Part shown: positions 62,313-64,000 of the stretch, one piece after another
How positions within the stretch are numbered: position 1 is the first letter of the stretch
How the letters are laid out: each line of letters opens with the position of its first letter
Source: Bacteroidales bacterium
Lineage (GTDB): Bacteria; Bacteroidota; Bacteroidia; Bacteroidales; UBA932
Reading direction: 5' to 3'
NCBI GenBank assembly: GCA_017961175.1
Contig: JAGCXV010000035.1
Location: forward strand, 119,423-183,422
DNA: 64,000 nucleotides
Notes under the pieces: model-generated
Seen by the model: the letters and a program-made list of their open reading frames with translations, nothing else
What the model was told of the DNA's origin: nothing
Databases searched by the model: none
Translations under genes and position numbers: made by a program

Positions 62313-63401
62313 TTACTTTTCTTCTTTTGCCTTATGGTGGTGTATCTGGGCGGAACCTATGAACACCGCACTCAGCAGAGTGAACACGTATGCCTGGATG
62401 TAAGCAACCAGAAGTTCCAGCCCGTACATGAATATATTGAACAGGACGGAAAGGAAAGTCATCGAGCTTCCCATTACCATTCCCGCACTGAATCCTATGA
62501 AAATCAAAGTTGTGAGCACCAGCATCGCCATGTGTCCGCCCAGCATGTTTGCAAAGAGCCTTATCATAAGGGCGATAGGCTTGGTGAAAATTCCCAGGAG
62601 CTCGATCATCGGCATAAGCGGAACCGGAGCCTTAAGCCAGGTCGGAACATCCGGCCAGAGTATCTCCTTCCAGTATTCCTTGCTTCCGAATATATTCACC
62701 ATCAGGAAGGTGCAAAGTGCAAGGAACAGGGTTATGGACATGTTTGCCGTAACGCCCACTCCACCCGGGAATATCGGAAGCAGGCTCATCAGGTTGCAGG
62801 TGAAGATGAAGAAGAAGGCCGTCAGAAGATATGGCGAGAACTTCCTGTAGTTTTCTCCGATGCAAGGCTTGATGATGCCGTCTTCCACCATTTCCACAAT
62901 GCTTTCCACAAAGCTCACGTATTTTGTCGGCGTTGCATTGCGGTCAGATCCGTGGCGCCTGTACCATCTTGCTGCCGGCAGGAACAGAAGCAAAAGTATG
63001 GCTCCGTTGATCAGCAGCGCAAGGCCCATTTTCGTCAGCGACAGGTCTATCGGCCTGACAAGGCTGCCGTCCGGCATCTTCTCCATCAGCTTGTAGGCGT
63101 GGGCGCTGTCTTCCGGAGCCGGATAGAAGCCCTCGTAGCTTCCCCCGTTTTCGTGGAGCCTTCTGGAAGAGAACACGTGCCATCCGCTTGTCTTGCTGTA
63201 GAGTATGACAGGAAGATAAACTGCTATATCCTTGTCGCCGACCTTGGTGATGTGCCAGGTGTAGGAATCCAGCATATGCTCAAAGATGATGTGCTGGACA
63301 TTAACGCCCTCTCCTTCCTTCTCATTGGCATGGAGGGAAGAAGAGCAGAATATCAGCCCTGCAAACAACATCGCGATTATGTCCAGACTCCTTCTCATCA
63401 C
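62313..63401 (-). CDS. atpB: ATP synthase subunit a
   Basis: Proton channel of F0. The 362-residue protein has an N-terminal signal-peptide-like segment and about 100 extra residues predicted to be periplasmic, common in Bacteroidota. The usual membrane domain follows, with the essential Arg in KPIALMIRLFANMLGGH. Its start overlaps the upstream small gene by 4 bases. Confidence 0.94.
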   Translation of the reverse strand: MMRRSLDIIAMLFAGLIFCSSSLHANEKEGEGVNVQHIIFEHMLDSYTWHITKVGDKDIAVYLPVILYSKTSGWHVFSSRRLHENGGSYEGFYPAPEDSAHAYKLMEKMPDGSLVRPIDLSLTKMGLALLINGAILLLLFLPAARWYRRHGSDRNATPTKYVSFVESIVEMVEDGIIKPCIGENYRKFSPYLLTAFFFIFTCNLMSLLPIFPGGVGVTANMSITLFLALCTFLMVNIFGSKEYWKEILWPDVPTWLKAPVPLMPMIELLGIFTKPIALMIRLFANMLGGHMAMLVLTTLIFIGFSAGMVMGSSMTFLSVLFNIFMYGLELLVAYIQAYVFTLLSAVFIGSAQIHHHKAKEEK

Positions 63402-63778
63402 TTCTTCATTGTCTTTGAAAAATATATAGTGTCAAAAATCAGCAGGGCGATGTAGAACAGCACAAAGGCCGCTGTCACCCATTTGACTGACTGTCTGTCT
63501 ACTATGTAGAGAACCAGCAGGAAAGCAACCAGAAGCACTAGCCTTATTCCCCTGACTGCCATATAGCCGGAAACCAGGCTCCTGTCTCCCTTCTTTGCAA
63601 AATGACGCAGAAGGAGAATGCCGAACATCGCCACAACATAGAAAACGACCGGCATCACAAACAATTGCCAGGACAGGGCCTCCGGATACAGGAAATAAGC
63701 TAGGGCAAGGGCCACGGCCTCCACTATCAGGACGCATAGCAAAACTCCCAGTGCATATTTCCTTATTCCAAGTTCCAT
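63398..63778 (-). CDS. small membrane protein of the ATP synthase operon (AtpI-position)
   Basis: A 126-residue protein with four predicted transmembrane helices and a basic loop (RHFAKKGDRS). It sits between atpC and atpB, where many bacteria have atpI or another assembly helper. The sequence is not clearly AtpI, so it is named by position and topology. One base separates it from atpC. Confidence 0.75.
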   Translation of the reverse strand: MELGIRKYALGVLLCVLIVEAVALALAYFLYPEALSWQLFVMPVVFYVVAMFGILLLRHFAKKGDRSLVSGYMAVRGIRLVLLVAFLLVLYIVDRQSVKWVTAAFVLFYIALLIFDTIYFSKTMKK

Positions 63779-63779
63779 A

Positions 63780-64000
63780 TCAGCAGATACATACGGTTAC
63801 ATTTCCGTTACTCATCTCAACAAAGCCTCCGTCTATTTCCACTTCCCCTCTCTGTCCGGCCTTGTCGGTGAACAGGATCTTTCCCTTCTCCAAAGAGGAG
63901 ATTATCGGGGCATGGTCCGGCAATATGGTAAAAGGTGCCAGGGTGCCCGGAAGGGTCACTTCCGACACTTCTCCCTTGAACAGGGACTTTTCCGGAGAAA
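63780..64000 (-). CDS. atpC: ATP synthase subunit epsilon, C-terminal part of gene (runs off right edge)
   Basis: The frame is open from 64000 down to the stop at 63780-63782, giving about 73 residues of the N-terminal beta-sandwich domain: PEKSLFKGEVSEVTLPG, then FTILPDHAPIISSLEKG and GGFVEMSNGNVTV. The start codon lies just beyond the window, only a few codons away judging by the family N terminus. The protein ends after the beta domain with no C-terminal helical hairpin, a short form seen in Bacteroidota. Confidence 0.9.
   Translation of the reverse strand, partial: SPEKSLFKGEVSEVTLPGTLAPFTILPDHAPIISSLEKGKILFTDKAGQRGEVEIDGGFVEMSNGNVTVCIC

Noticed and set aside
62334-63455. Open frame of about 373 codons on the plus strand
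   Set aside because: Opposite atpB and the neighbouring small gene; His/Gln/Arg-rich noise composition.

Overview
The window reads as the chromosome of a Gram-negative Bacteroidota, most likely order Bacteroidales, possibly from a gut or other anaerobic community. The evidence is lineage-specific gene content and signals: a DUF3078 protein, WbqC, a BT_3928-type DoxX protein, an Hc1-type small histone-like protein, a double LAB_N protein, and the ATP synthase order atpC-(small membrane protein)-B-E-F-H-A-G. Several genes are preceded by the Bacteroidota promoter pattern TTG-N19/20-TAnnTTTG. Strictly anaerobic enzymes are present (class III ribonucleotide reductase NrdD/NrdG, reverse rubrerythrin). 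Genus cannot be fixed from the sequence alone.

Layout. 1-2504: partial DUF3078 protein, a hypothetical protein and proS, all on minus. 2597-5587: a Trp/Tyr/Ser-rich lipoprotein and an outer-membrane beta-barrel. 5584-9538: minus-strand lipid A operon lpxD-lpxC-fabZ-lpxA-wbqC. 9697-13674: nusA-infB. 13727-16712: minus-strand phosphodiester glycosidase, DoxX-like protein and tmk. 16797-22590: folP-purB, then a sugar nucleotidyltransferase, CPBP protease, ManA-like protein with a His/Cys tail, and Hsp15-like S4 protein. 22591-23970: pth and rplY. 24196-26077: reverse rubrerythrin and a clostripain-like lipoprotein. 26209-31273: holin-superfamily protein, DPP III-like peptidase, acetyl-xylan-esterase-like hydrolase, unusual MBL protein. 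31288-35022: lipoprotein, Na+:alanine symporter, S41 peptidase, Hc1 protein. 35124-40323: a five-gene unit (GT2, double LAB_N, ArnT-like GT39, UDP-uronate-type epimerase, alr) closed by a strong terminator. 40493-41347: an exported J-domain-like protein. 41355-49050: holA (minus), then an HsdR_N/CCA-transferase fusion, Spy-like protein, L,D-transpeptidase, Tat-exported Fe-S aldo/keto reductase, and copA split at an A10 run. 49047-52985: YwqK-repeat protein, nrdG and nrdD. 53245: tRNA-Ser(GGA). 53369-57214: two paralogous lipoproteins, CstA and a NUDIX/winged-helix protein. 57323-58402: membrane-anchored MBL hydrolase. 58407-64000: ATP synthase operon, running off the right edge inside atpC.

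Most of the window is housekeeping and envelope biology. I see no insertion sequence, prophage, CRISPR array, integrase or plasmid origin, and no gene-free stretch longer than 300 bases; the longest is about 259 bases upstream of nrdD. The most interesting items are gene-structure oddities. First, copA is broken at a dnaX-like A-AAA-AAG slippery site, so frame 0 makes only a small copper-chaperone-like protein and a -1 shift would make the full pump. Second, an HsdR N-terminal nuclease-like domain is fused in frame to a CCA-adding enzyme. Third, an exported J-domain with HPS instead of HPD is joined to a TonB-C-like domain. Fourth, lpxC and fabZ are separated by a single in-frame TAG. Fifth, a ManA-like protein ends in a double Cys/His metal-binding tail. 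A palindrome upstream of nrdD looks like a CRP/FNR-type operator.
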